Shown piece after piece: positions 25,445 to 35,851 of a DNA stretch of 64,000 nt. The stretch covers positions 35,452,199-35,516,198 of the forward strand of contig OZ020516.1 of the NCBI GenBank assembly GCA_963971425.1, written 5' to 3'. The position numbers were made by a program, and so were the translations under genes. The DNA is from Bryoerythrophyllum caledonicum. Taxonomy: Eukaryota; Streptophyta; Bryopsida; Pottiales; Pottiaceae. Every line of letters begins with the position of its first letter. The stretch's first letter is position 1. The notes under the pieces are model-generated. The model was not told the DNA's origin. It ran no database searches and saw only the letters and a list, made by a program, of their open reading frames with translations.

Positions 25445-26400
25445 ATTTAGATATGTTGATTTAACTTGGGATTGCCCCGGTCAGTTGATGACAACGGGGA
25501 ATGTACTTGATTCAATTTAGATTCGATTTGAGCTTGTAGGTTTTAAAATACAAAACATACAAACGTAAATTTAACACACCACCCTCCGCTCTCCCCATCA
25601 GGACAACGGGTACCAAACCTAGTGTTATATATTATCTATTCATGTGAAATTCAATATGGAATGTATATAGAGTATTTTGTATACATAAATTATATGATAC
25701 CATATGTATTAGTTTTTGACATAAAAGTTGGATAGGAATGATATATTTCAAAAATCATACATTTTCCATGCGACAAAAATGTTATATTGTAAATATATAT
25801 TTTGACATACAGTATAGTATACATAAGGATTTTATGTAGTATCCGTATATGATTTTTTTGGAAATGTATATAAAATATTCCATACACAAAAAGTATAAAA
25901 TTCATCTACAAGTATAATGTCTACATTTTTCATCATTTAGGAATGAAAATATTGTATGTCATAATGTATTTTACAGAGATGCAAAAGACAAGAGGTATGT
26001 GGAAGTGTAATTTTCATTTTCATCATACGTAGAGAACAAAATTTATGCCATTTTAATAAAAACATTGTTGAGTGCAGTCACGTCGGGCAATTCTAAAAAC
26101 TTTTATTATGACACTCTTTTAAATGAGGAATCTTTAATACTAGCAAGAGATATTATTTTCATTCGTATTGTCCAGAAACAATTATTGTTTTTTGTGAAAA
26201 TGCATTTTTATTCAAGTCAATCATTTTCACACATTGTAATACATTGTCTGTATTACTCTTTCAAAATGGACAAAAGCTTAAATCAATTTGTTCCTGCTTT
26301 GTCCTTGCAACTGATCGAAAAATCACGCATAGTATTACCTAAGATTATCAACATGAGTACAAATCAATTATTCTGTCACTATAGTGTGTTTACTCAGCGA
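25445..26400. other. Gene-free, extremely AT-rich stretch
   Basis: No gene seen. 25620-25960 is dominated by TATA/GTATA-type words. 26080-26260 vaguely resembles family D landmarks (TAGCAAGAGATATTATT, inverted or diverged) but cannot be assigned firmly. Confidence 0.4.
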
Positions 26401-26730
26401 CTGAGGTTGTGGTGTAGGGTGTAGGGTCATGTGGTCGGCAATCCCCGGCCCCAGCCTTCTGTAAGGGTCATGGTCTTGGCCGTGGCCTCCGTATTTGCTC
26501 CCTTTAGAAGGCGTGCCGCGATTTGGAGCTGATTTCTTTTAAACCATATGGGTCTTTCTGGCGTAGGGTGTAGGGATTTTGGCGCACGAGTCATCGGTTT
26601 GACTCCCTGAGTTGGTTGGATGGTTGGATGGTGAGTTACCATGCCTGATGTAGGTGACATTTTCCACATGAGCGCGGGTGCCTGGAATATCCTACCTAGA
26701 TGCGCCGAGGTTGAACTACTACATAAGATT
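26400..26730 (+). mobile_element. Second SINE-like (Pol III promoter-like) unit
   Basis: An A-box-like TGGCGTAGGGTG (26559-26570) is followed after about 25 bases by a B-box-like GGTTTGACTCC (26596-26606). It lies inside a locally GC-rich 300-bp island that differs sharply from its AT-rich surroundings. A GGTGTAGGGTGTAGGGTCAT word upstream (26409-26430) repeats the A-box region. It does not fold as a tRNA. The assignment is tentative. Confidence 0.35.
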
Positions 26731-27642
26731 ATTAATTTTATTAGTAGCTCAATATAGATGACATTATCTTCTTATCTCCCCAAGGGCTTTGTGGGTCCCC
26801 ATACAGTGAATGATGTAAATCAAATTTGGACTTATGAAGTAAGATAGCTTGGAAGGTTGTAACACTTTAGTGCTAAAATTTTTATCATTCGCTTGGACAC
26901 TCTTTATAGAAATACTACAAATAAATATTGTCCAACTGAAAAACTTTCAACTACAAAAATGTAAGCATCATTTAACATCAGCTCATACAAAAAAAAAATA
27001 ATGAAAATTTGTTTATATATCCAAAGATGACCTTGCCTTGTCAAAAATGGTCAAACTTTTACAAAGTGAAAAGAGTCCAAACTAGATCATTGTTGTGTAC
27101 TAGATTGTTTGCCAAATTTTCAGGATGTCTTAGATTATGGTAGCATTTTTTCAAGCATGACATGGACTTGAATTGAAATTAAACCGAGAAATTTCATTAA
27201 ATTCAATGGTGGATCAAAGAGGAAGGACACCTTGAAGTTTTTGTCATCCAAAGTATCAAAAAATGACATCTAGATTGAAGTCCAAAAATCACACCTAGTA
27301 AATACTCCAATTTGAACTTAAATTGCAATTTCAAAATGTAATTGTCCAATTATTCTTTGGAGATTAAATTAGAGGAGAGATCAATTTAAAAGGATAATTT
27401 TATTTAGCAAAATTCTTCCCCTCGATCACCTTTGAGATACTATAATTGCCATGGTCAACACTCTCTTTGTCGAAGGTTATTTGGCATGCATAAAAATCCC
27501 ATAGCATTCTCTCCTGGAATGGACTTTCAATTTCATCCTGCCAATCTCTTGGCGTAGAGGCAGCCCATACGGTGTAGAGGTTGCAAGGCAAATTGATACA
27601 CTTTTGGCTTGACAGTCGGAGTGTTTGGTGCGGGCGCTCTAA
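26731..27642. other. Gene-free stretch
   Basis: No supported gene or repeat boundary recognised. Confidence 0.45.
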
Positions 27643-27983
27643 GCGCATCCCCACCCATGATCTGGCCCTGATCACAAAGGGGAGACCATAGTAGGATTAA
27701 TATCAAAAAGATAGGGGTCGCGCTCGCAACAAGCCCCATTGCATTGCACCTAACTTCGTTGTGCGGGCATCTAATTGCATGCACATCATCGCATCATTGT
27801 CTCCGGCTGCTTACACGTGTCAACGGCCATTTAAGACCGGGCCTAACAACTCTCGACAATGTCTTGTGCAGGAGGCCAGCCAAAAGCAAATCAACTTTCC
27901 CTTTGACAAGTGCCATTGCGCGATGGAGCATTCCTCTCCCCCACTCCCCATACCAACCACTAAATTTGCGGATGGGGATGCTC
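27643..27983. mobile_element. PIF/Harbinger-like MITE (family I), decayed copy
   Basis: The left end GCGCATCCCCACCCAT and the right end, complement of GAGCATCCCCATCC, match the terminal repeat of the 336-bp element at 55688-56023 with one or two changes. The length (341 bp) is also similar. TAA precedes the left end, but no matching triplet follows the right end. Confidence 0.5.
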
Positions 27984-29227
27984 TTCCACACATGACTCCA
28001 ATGTCTTTACAAAGACTACCGTAGGCAAACCTCTAATTTGGCACCTCCATGCCGAATAATCAATTAAAGTGAGAAAAGGCCATTCGGCATCCAGAATAAA
28101 AATAAACTAATTTTCGGCAAGAACTCACATATTATTGTATTTAGCACTTTTGACAACCGTGGGGAGACCTTGGGGTTATAGACCAAAACCTCCATGCATG
28201 TACAACCTCAAATGGAGGCTTTTCCAAGCCCCACTCCCTTTTGATGTCTTTGAATGTGACAAAATCTGTAAATATATAGTTTCTCTAGTTTCAGCAATTT
28301 CATTAAATATTTTCCCACTTAATTTGGCAAGAATTTTTCTAATTAATAAACGCCAAACTAGAGGTTCACCAACAGTACTACCAAATGCGTCGGCCGGTTT
28401 GATACGTACTTAATTTACGATGGAGATTTTCCAAAACTTTTGAAAAGTTCAAGGGATTTACTAGAGGTGATACCCATGCAATGCCAAAATCATACCCATG
28501 TAATATCTAAGCATGCAATACCTAGGTGATACCCATTGTGTCTGAACCACTATGAATTGGAAAATAAATACTCGAAAGGGAGTGTCCCAAACCGACTGAT
28601 GCATACGATATTAGAGCTGCACACATGATGCTGATTTGGTTCCAAACGCGGGTTGGGCTAAACCGACCAGCACGTTGGGTTCACCTCCAAACGCCATTTG
28701 GTCAGGTAGACGACATGTTTCCGATCAGGCCCCCAATCACGCAGTATAGGGCGACCTATTTTCGTGAATTAGCTTGCATTATTTTTGAATTCATTCATAA
28801 ACGGTGACAGAAACATGTTTCTAGGATGACAGGATGTTGGTTTCCTCTTAATATAAAATGGTTGGCGCCGAGAATGGAAACTTGTTACCGAGTTATTATG
28901 ATAACCATTATGTGCATGAACTGGAATGGGCGGCGTCAGAGTTGATGATCTAACTTTGGGCGTGCAAGATTTGGCGTGAGAGTGGTTGAGCATGACACAA
29001 CAAAATTAACAAAATCACTTTCCAAAATTAATGGTAATCTAGACACTTCTAAGCAAAAAATCAAGATCTAGATCTTGGTAGTAAGTGAATAAGAGAGCGA
29101 CAATGGGGCGCCCTGCACTCAAGCCACATCTTGCACACAACATTGAAGCTTCGACTCTCAACCACATAGCATTGAGTGGATTTGTATTCAGAATTTTTAA
29201 TTTAGGAGTGCCTTTCAACGGTGCAGC
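27984..29227. other. Gene-free stretch
   Basis: No supported gene. Repeated GATACCCAT/CATACCCATG words occur at 28470-28540. Composition becomes GC-richer after about 28620, towards the pogo-like relic. Confidence 0.45.
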
Positions 29228-29713
29228 ATGGCACCTCACAGTTTCACTAGAAATGAGCAATATGAAGAGAGTGATTACATGCTAGTTACTTATGAGGAGA
29301 ACGATGAGGAGTTTCCTTCCAACCGAGAGATTGGTGACGGTTTAGGAGTGTGGGATGGAGACAATAGCCAGAGTGATGAGGAGACTTCCACCGAAGAGCG
29401 CCAGTTTGACTACAAACCGCTACAGGCAGTCCATGAACTAAGAGATTCATGAAGGGCTCGAGCTGCATCATCGCAGGGCTTTGGGGGCGGGCAGAGCGTG
29501 GACTTTCGGGGCAGGGTGCAGCGCTCCAAGGCCACGCAGGCCAACAACCAAGGCTTCGGCGGCATACAACAGGGTCGATCTTTCACTCTGAGGGATGTAC
29601 CCGTTTTCACCAACCCACTGTCTAGCCATGGTCATCACAGCATGAGAGCCAAATCGACACAATCCGTGGAAGATATCACCGACTTGGCGGATCCTGTGAA
29701 CACCAATACGTAG
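29228..29713 (+). pseudogene. Acidic/Gln-Gly-rich ORF upstream of the pogo-like transposase
   Basis: One reading frame of about 160 codons is broken only by a TGA at about 29450. The first half is acidic (EENDEEF, SDEETSTEE); the second half is Gly/Gln-rich (QGFGGGQ, NNQGFGGIQQG) and ends in VEDITDLADPVNTNT. No domain is recognised. It ends 66 bases before the conserved start of the Tigger-type transposase frame and shares its higher GC content. It may be an accessory ORF or a displaced N-terminal segment of the same element; both are inference. Confidence 0.4.
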
Positions 29714-29778
29714 TAGAGCAGTGAGCAAAGACCTTGACATCAAGCATTGAGGAGAGGAGCTGAAAGTTAAAAAAAAAT

Positions 29779-30773
29779 CAGCAATGGACAGAGGAGCAAA
29801 TGGCACGAGCGCTTACAGCTTATGATGGAGGTATGAGCATGCGGCAATCCTCCCAGTGCCATGGCATTCCGTATTCAACATTCAGGGAGTGGTGTTATGG
29901 TGAGAGGAAGTCCAGAAGTCCTGCGGGTGTGCTCAGTCTAGCTGAAGAAGAGCTGATTGTTGCGTACCTGGTCAATATGTGCGAGAGAGGCCTCGGTTTG
30001 AGTCCCATTGCGTTAAAAATGAAGGTATTTGAAATAACCAAGGGCAGGGTTACGCCATTCAAGAATGGAATACCGGGGGATGGCTGGTTACAGTGGTTTA
30101 AGCACCGGCATCCCGACCTCATACTAAGGGTGTTGCAGGCACCTGAGGCATCAAAGGAAAATGGATTATGCAAAGAAAAGGTGCAGAGTTTTTATGACAA
30201 TTTAAATCACTTGTATACCTTACATATGTATCCTCCAGAACACGTGTAGAACTGTGATGAGACGGGCGTGCAAGCGGGAAGAAATGGCGGCGGTATTGTC
30301 ATTGCGCGCAGGGGTTTTCGTCGTGTCCACCCGATTGTTTCCAATTAGAGAGAATGGCTCTCGGTTCTTGTCTGCATGAACGCAGCTGGGTTAGCGATAC
30401 CATCATTTTATGTGTTCAAAGGAAAGCGCAGGAGCGCGAAGAGGCTGCGCGTGCGAAGGCGCTCGAGCGGGAGGAGGCCGCGCAGATCAAAGCAGAGCGC
30501 GTAGCGCTGCTCGCACATGAGCGTGCGTTGAAGGTGGCCAGGGCGCCTAGAAGGACGGAGTCGTGGCGTCCAGAGGTTTCCACGGCGGCGAAGAGCGCAG
30601 AGGCCCGACAAAATGACTCTCGCCCTGTGCGAGGTGGCGGCGGCGAGGACGTGAGGAGCTCCAACGTTGACATGCAGGCACAACAAGCACATTTCTCATT
30701 CTTCAACCAACACCCCGCAACGTACGCATCTTCCTCCAATGGTCAGTTCGTATTCAATCACCCGTTCCATTAG
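29779..30773 (+). pseudogene. Tigger/pogo-type (DDE_1) transposase, broken and internally deleted
   Basis: The relic begins with a Psq-type helix-turn-helix (QQWTEEQMARALTAYDGG, CHGIPYSTFREW). A CENP-B-like second DNA-binding region follows (LSLAEEELIVAYL, GDGWLQWFKHRHPDL), then the start of the DDE_1 core (NCDETGV with the first Asp; REWLSVLVCMNAAG; IPSFYVFKGK). A TAG precedes NCDETG and another stop precedes REWL. After FKGK the expected remainder of the catalytic domain, with the second and third acids, is missing. A frame change joins a charged Ala/Glu/Arg coiled-coil-like C-terminal tail (AQEREEAARAKALEREEAA) ending in NGQFVFNHPFH. An internal deletion plus point mutations is the simplest explanation. 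No terminal repeats were located. Confidence 0.8.
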
Positions 30774-31116
30774 TTTGGCGCACCTCTGCAATCTACGTTG
30801 TCGTCTCAACCATCAGCCATGCTTCCCCACTTGAGCGCCATGCCTCAAATCCCCCTCCCATATCTAGCTGCAACCATGCATCCTCAACCATGGCCGCTCC
30901 CTCTTGGCAGAGAGCCCTAGCATGGAGACGTTGCCGACCAGCCGTGGCCGTTGGGCCGGCAGCAGAGAGAAAAGGTTCTCCAAGCGGGCTTGGTCAGGGT
31001 TCACGGGAGTGGAATGGCCATGGGGTTTGGTTTTGCATTCCAATTGGGCAGGATTCGGGAGCTGGTTGGTCGGTAATAGGGAATAGTCATGACGACCTCC
31101 GGGTTTCATGCTCCTG

Positions 31117-31135
31117 GAACCAAGCTGCTTGGTTC
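31117..31135. repeat. Perfect 9-bp-arm palindrome
   Basis: GAACCAAGC-T-GCTTGGTTC, just beyond the pogo-like relic and upstream of the Kazal gene. It could be a stem-loop or an element edge; function unknown. Confidence 0.6.
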
Positions 31136-31149
31136 ACATTAATTTAGGT

Positions 31150-31939
31150 TTTACTAGCGCAGTATAAAGTTCACATGGTGTTCAATTCCAATAGCAAGAG
31201 AGTTTGATTTTTGGTTATCATGTGTTCTTGATATGAAGTAGCACCAATATCGAAATATAGTTTTATAGTTCTTGGAAATAGGTAAGCCTATATTGCGAGA
31301 ACGGGTTGGAGAGAATCTTCACTTTGAAAATTCATAGTAAACTCAATATTGCCCCAACATTTGTTCAAAAATATGTGTTCTTCTTCAGATCTTTTTCCCT
31401 TCACTGCAATTTTTTTTTTTGGCCTATTCGTTACTCCACCGGAAGTATGCTGAATTGCTTAAGGTGATCGGAAACAGGTCGTCTACCTTAGCCCTGTGAG
31501 TACCCATGTGCGCGACCCTAATGTCTCTCAAGGCTCACCAATCACAGACATCCAAAATCATCAGCGTACCCTAAACCATCGTTATCTGGAAAAAACATAG
31601 ATCTCAGAAAATGAACGTACGCATTCTACTCATACATCGTGAAGCCGGTTTTAGACGCGTTGACGCCTTTAAGACCCGCGTCCTCACACAAGTTTATCGG
31701 AGTGCAGCGAAACCATAACACAACCTATTTGCAAGCAAGGTGAGTGACGAGGCAGTGGCGATGGCGATGGCGATGGCGCATGAGAGATCGCACGAGAGAG
31801 AATGATCCGTGAAGCAAACGAGTGGTGAAACTCTCGGAGCGCAGGTTCATGCGGAGACGCTCGGTTAAGTGCGCGGGAGGGAAACGCAGGGGCTGGCTCC
31901 GGGCATATCTGCGATCCTTGGACGGAGAGCTCCGGAATA
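31150..31939. promoter_or_regulatory. Upstream region of the Kazal-type gene
   Basis: No gene is seen. A GC-rich leader begins at about 31620 and includes a (GGCGAT)n microsatellite at 31755-31778, so the 5' untranslated region probably starts after about 31700. No TATA box was assigned. Confidence 0.4.
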
Positions 31940-33191
31940 ATGCAGCGACGTCTCGGCTTGCTTTTCCTCTCTCTGCTCGTGTTCTTGTTTGCGGATGTGA
32001 CGACGGGGGAGGCTTCTTTTGCGGGCGAGGAGAGGCCGGGTTTAGGTTTGCGCGATGCGTCGCCTTGCGGTTCTTCCGCTGAGGTGTGGAAGCGATCGTT
32101 GTCGGGTGCGATGTCGGTTGTGTTTTAGGAGGAGCGTTTTTGCGATTGCCTTGTGTGAGAGCTAGGAGTAATTTGTGTTCTCGGGCTGTTTCTTAGGATT
32201 TCTATGGTTGATAGTGCGGGTTAGGGTTTGTGTTTATGCTTAATGTTTGGGTATGTGATGAGCTGATTATGTGGCGATGTGAGCTAATATTTTGCGTTTA
32301 CAGGTTTGACGATTTTTATGGAGATTTGTCGCTGTTCAATTTTGCTTCTGTTGGTTTGTGGGAGGTTCTAGGGTTTCGTTTCAGCTGTTGCTTTGGTGTG
32401 AGTGCAGACATGGCCGGAAGGGCACTTGGAGCAAGGTGTAGGATCTGAAGGCTCTGGCGATGGTGCTACGTATTTCGTGACAGGTAGTTCTATTCTGCTT
32501 GGGCCCCTTGTCCTAGCGAAGAAATCACTGTTCCTTTATGTTGGATAGCTTTTGTATTGGAAGGGTCGATGATTGTCTGTGAAAATAATGACACTATTGT
32601 TTTCCTCTTTTCCAGGGCCTTGCACTCGTCAGACAGAGAAGCCGGCAATTTGTCCTGTGAAATGCTTCAGAGCTGATCCGTGAGTGTACATTTTCTTTAG
32701 TTCTGTTTTATTTGGTTTGGAGGGGAAAACCCGACTTCATTCCTTTTTGAGTAGACATAAGATCGTTCCACCTATACTTTTGCATCGTCTTTTCTATTGT
32801 TGATTTGACATGAGTCGTTGCCGACTTCTTTCTGTGTTCCTCTGCAGGGTTTGTGGGACAGACATGATCACGTATTGGTAAGTTTCAGACCACTCCTTTC
32901 ATCTCTGCGACGTGATGAATCCGAATGTATCTAGTCATGTATTCTTGGAGTTCGCTGCTACTTAATGATTTGGCATATTTTAGTACTCATTATTCTGTTC
33001 TTGTACAATTTAACAGGTGTGGAGTTGCCGATGCAAAGTGCGCGGGAGTAGAAGTAGCTCATGTTGGATACTGCAATCTGGATACAAACGTTGGCTCGAC
33101 CACAGCACTGCGCGCTGTCCAATCGTTACAATTGGCTCACATTCTCTGGCTTGCGGTCGCAGGTCTGTTGATTATGTTGGGATTGGTTTGA
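31940..33191 (+). CDS. Kazal-type serine protease inhibitor-like protein, C-terminally anchored
   Basis: Five exons are supported by frame closure: 31940-32083, 32408-32483, 32616-32679, 32848-32877 and 33017-33191, giving 162 residues. Residues 1-23 are a signal peptide (RRLGLLFLSLLVFLF). Residues 76-124 form a Kazal-like, Cys-rich module: CPVKCFRADPVCG, then TYWCGVADAKC and a final Cys at 124. Residues 143-162 are a hydrophobic end (LAHILWLAVAGLLIMLGLV), as in GPI-anchor signals or a tail anchor. The CPxKC..DPVCG..TYWCG pattern matches a small family of land-plant Kazal-type proteins. Family knowledge suggests serine protease binding outside the plasma membrane; the target is unknown. The first donor (GAG|GTGTGG) is the weakest junction, but it keeps phase 0 into an otherwise fully open exon 2. 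The rest of the borders are standard. Confidence 0.85.
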
Positions 33192-33820
33192 ATTCAGAAC
33201 ATTATTTTCCCATCCTTCTTTGCGTAGGACCATTCTTTAGATCCCACAAGTTGGGAGAGCATTTATTTGCGTTTAAGGTGCAAATGTAGATGCCGACAGA
33301 TTCGCTACTTCAATCATTTCGATTGTTGGGAACGGAGGATTTTTGTATTATTATTTGACACACTAGTATAGAACTCCAATCCATCTAGCATTAAACGATA
33401 TAATTGGCCATTTGCTTCTAAACTTCGTCTGTTCTGGAGTACTAGTGACCAGGAATCCACTGAAGTTCTGAAGCGCAGGTTTCTTCCCGAAAGGTCCCAC
33501 GCCGATCAGGTGATGATCGACGCTAGGTAACAAGTCATAGCTTTCAGTTGAACATTCTTTGAAGATATGCTTCCTTTGTTTTTATCTCTGGTGGTGATAA
33601 CATCTGTTTTAGGCAGTATGGAAAAATCACTTGTTGAAAGGGCTTTAGAAATTATCTTTGTGGGATTCGGAGTGACTAGCTTTTTCAGTATAGATCAGAT
33701 GAAGAAGAATAATATAAGATGCTACCTGGCAAGAGTCACTCTGATCAAATAGAATCTAGTGTTTGAGATTCTCATCTGGCAGCGGCATGTTCAGATCTTC
33801 TTCTGTAGCACCCGAAGCCC
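33192..33820. other. 3' region of the Kazal-type gene and spacer
   Basis: AT-rich, with no further gene supported. It probably holds the 3' untranslated region. Confidence 0.4.
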
Positions 33821-33893
33821 TCCGTTGTAGTCTAGATGGTTAGGATACTCGGCTCTCACCCGAGCGACCCGGGTTCGAGTCCCGGCAACGGAA
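33821..33893 (+). tRNA. tRNA-Glu(CUC): tRNA-Glu (anticodon CUC)
   Basis: A complete cloverleaf. The acceptor stem TCCGTTG pairs with CAACGGA (33886-33892), followed by discriminator A. The D arm contains TAGTCTAGATGGTTAGGA. The anticodon stem CTCGG/CCGAG encloses loop CTCTCAC with anticodon CTC at 33855-33857. The T arm is CCGGGTTCGAGTCCCGG. There is no intron and no encoded CCA, as expected for a nuclear gene. A TTTT run about 28 bases downstream can terminate Pol III. It lies alone between the Kazal-type gene and a putative small ORF. Confidence 0.97.
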
Positions 33894-33917
33894 GCTCCCG
33901 AGTGGATATGACTACTT

Positions 33918-33924
33918 CCTTTTA
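33918..33924 (+). terminator. Probable Pol III terminator
   Basis: CCTTTTA is the first run of four T after the tRNA-Glu gene, the usual Pol III stop signal. Confidence 0.5.
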
Positions 33925-34257
33925 CCATCTTCATCAATTTTGCGTTATTTTCTTGTTTTGGTATCAAAGTTTGTGAATTTCTCGTCGTTCTGGTGTGAGG
34001 TTTTGACGGGTCATGTGCTGTGGGAGTGCTCTGAATTGATTTAATGTTTTAAGGGTTTCGTTTGCGTAATGAACTTGTAACTTTCGAGGACAAGGTCTCT
34101 CACTGCTCATGACTCCAAGAGATGATCTTATCTAGCGCAATTGGTCTTCTTTTCACAGGTAGATGGTATCCTTCAAAACAGTGATGCAGCACCTGCAGTG
34201 TTGTGTGCACATGATGTTATGTGTCTTCTATTCCTCTGCCACACTCTTGCTGGCTGG
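33925..34257. other. Spacer without a recognised gene
   Basis: No gene is seen. An acceptor-like TTTTCACAG at about 34150 precedes a short frame on the plus strand, but no upstream exon could be joined to it. Confidence 0.35.
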
Positions 34258-34659
34258 TTACTGCGATGTTGTAGATGCTCTATTGTCGTCCAGCGATGAT
34301 CCTAGAACTATGATGAGCGAACTCTCTTTTTCCGAATTGCTTGAGCGGGATTTCGGCATGTGCTGTGCAAAGTGGCAGCGCAGATTTCGGCACCTAGTCT
34401 TCTGGATAGCCTTATTCACAGTTTTGCAGGTGCAGTGGCTGAAAATCGTAGCCAAAGTTTTTGGCGCTTGATCCTGTGTTGATGTGTGATCAGCACTGGC
34501 CCTGGAGGATCCTTGCATGTTCACTTGTGTTTTCAAGATGTTCGCGCACTTTTGCGGGTTCAGGAACTGGTAGTAGCCGAAGGTGACAAGAGCCGTGGCC
34601 AGCACGATCGTGCACGGAAGCCATAGACGGAGTTCGTGGAGCTTCTTGCACGCCATCAT
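34258..34659 (-). CDS. Possible small membrane protein, unknown
   Basis: A single open frame of 133 codons from ATG 34659. Near the N terminus is one hydrophobic segment (LWLPCTIVLATALVTFGYYQF, about residues 13-33) after a basic MMACKKLHELR, so a signal anchor is possible. The rest is polar, Ser/Lys-rich and Cys-containing, with no known domain. Composition resembles the gene island more than the flanking AT-rich repeats. It sits on the opposite strand to the Kazal-type and Dr1 genes and is followed upstream by a foldback repeat. It could equally be a chance frame or a gene remnant. Confidence 0.35.
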   Translation of the reverse strand: MMACKKLHELRLWLPCTIVLATALVTFGYYQFLNPQKCANILKTQVNMQGSSRASADHTSTQDQAPKTLATIFSHCTCKTVNKAIQKTRCRNLRCHFAQHMPKSRSSNSEKESSLIIVLGSSLDDNRASTTSQ

Positions 34660-34967
34660 GGTCGCATGGTAGACCCTACAAGTTCGAACAAGATACTTGT
34701 GCCAGTTGATGAGAATATGTGAAACCCTAGAAGATCAATTTTTGTATTGTGAACCTTGAATGATCCAACAAGAGAATGTCAGGTGTGATCATTTGAAGTG
34801 AGGTGAGGAGAATATTATGTGCTGTAGGTTTAATTGAAGAATGTGTGTACTTGCATCACAGGAAGACTATTGTGTCTATGGAGCAGCTAACGCACTTAGT
34901 CTGAACAAGACACTTGTATCTAGCAGCTCACACTGATTTCTTGTTTCCACGTTATACTACAATTTCT

Positions 34968-35851
34968 TGTTTCCACGTTACACTGCCAACTTTGACACCC
35001 TCCTGAGGGCTGAAAAATTGTCAATTTACCATGAAATTTTTGGCACAAGATCACTTCTATGTTGGCAATACATGTGCCAAATTTCAAGTCCAGAGGATGA
35101 ATACAAAAAATGGCCAAAATATTTACTTATCAAAAGATTTTTGAAATCAACCAACATGTATAGTTGTGAGAAACATTTCACTACTGCCAACTTTGACACC
35201 CTCCCAAGGATTCATGAGGCCATCTCTATGTTAATTATATGTGTGCTTAATTTCAAGTCCAAAAGATCCATAAAAGAAAAGAAACAAATCTAAATCTACC
35301 AACATGTGTAGTAGTTGTGAGACAATTAGGGAAACCATTTCACTATTGCCAACATTGGGCACCGTCCCTAGGTCTAAAAAATTGTTAATTGACCATGAAA
35401 TTTTTGGCACAAGATCATCTTCACGTTGATAACATGTGTGCCAAAATTCAAGGCCAAGAGATGTATACCAAAAACCATCTTCATAATCTACCAACATATG
35501 TAGTAGCTATGAGAAACAATTATGAATATCCTTTTTTGTATTCATCACATGGCCTTGGAATTTGTCACACTTATTATTAACATAGAGATGATCATGTGCC
35601 AAAAATTTCATACTAGATTAAAAAAGAATGAGCCCTAGGAAGGGTGTCAAATTTGGCAGCTGTGAATGGCTTACAACTACACATCTCAGTAGATTCTGAA
35701 TATCTTTTTTGGTATTCATCTTCTGGACTTGAAATTTGGCACACATGTTTTCAACATAGAAATGATCTTGTGCCAAAAATTTCATGGTAAATTGACAAAT
35801 TTTTAGCCCTTAGGAGGGTGTCAAAGTTGGCAGCGATGTAGTGTGGAAACG
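34968..35851. mobile_element. Palindromic array of Tc1/mariner-associated modules
   Basis: Three modules in forward orientation begin at about 34982, 35183 and 35346. Two in reverse orientation follow (about 35531-35660 and 35704-35834). Each has an edge CTGCCAACTTTGACACCCTC (or its complement), then CATGAAATTTTTGGCACAAG and a CAAATTTCAAGTCCA block. The whole is bounded by GTTTCCAC-type inverted ends (34969; complement at 35844-35851). No transposase is present. The same modules surround the transposase relic at 24 kb, so this is best read as a non-autonomous foldback derivative. A TTCTTGTTTCCACGTTA duplication lies at the left edge. Confidence 0.75.

Noticed and set aside
30408-30739. Antisense frames of 94 and 107 codons
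   Set aside because: Shadows of the Ala/Glu/Arg-rich tail of the pogo-like transposase relic.
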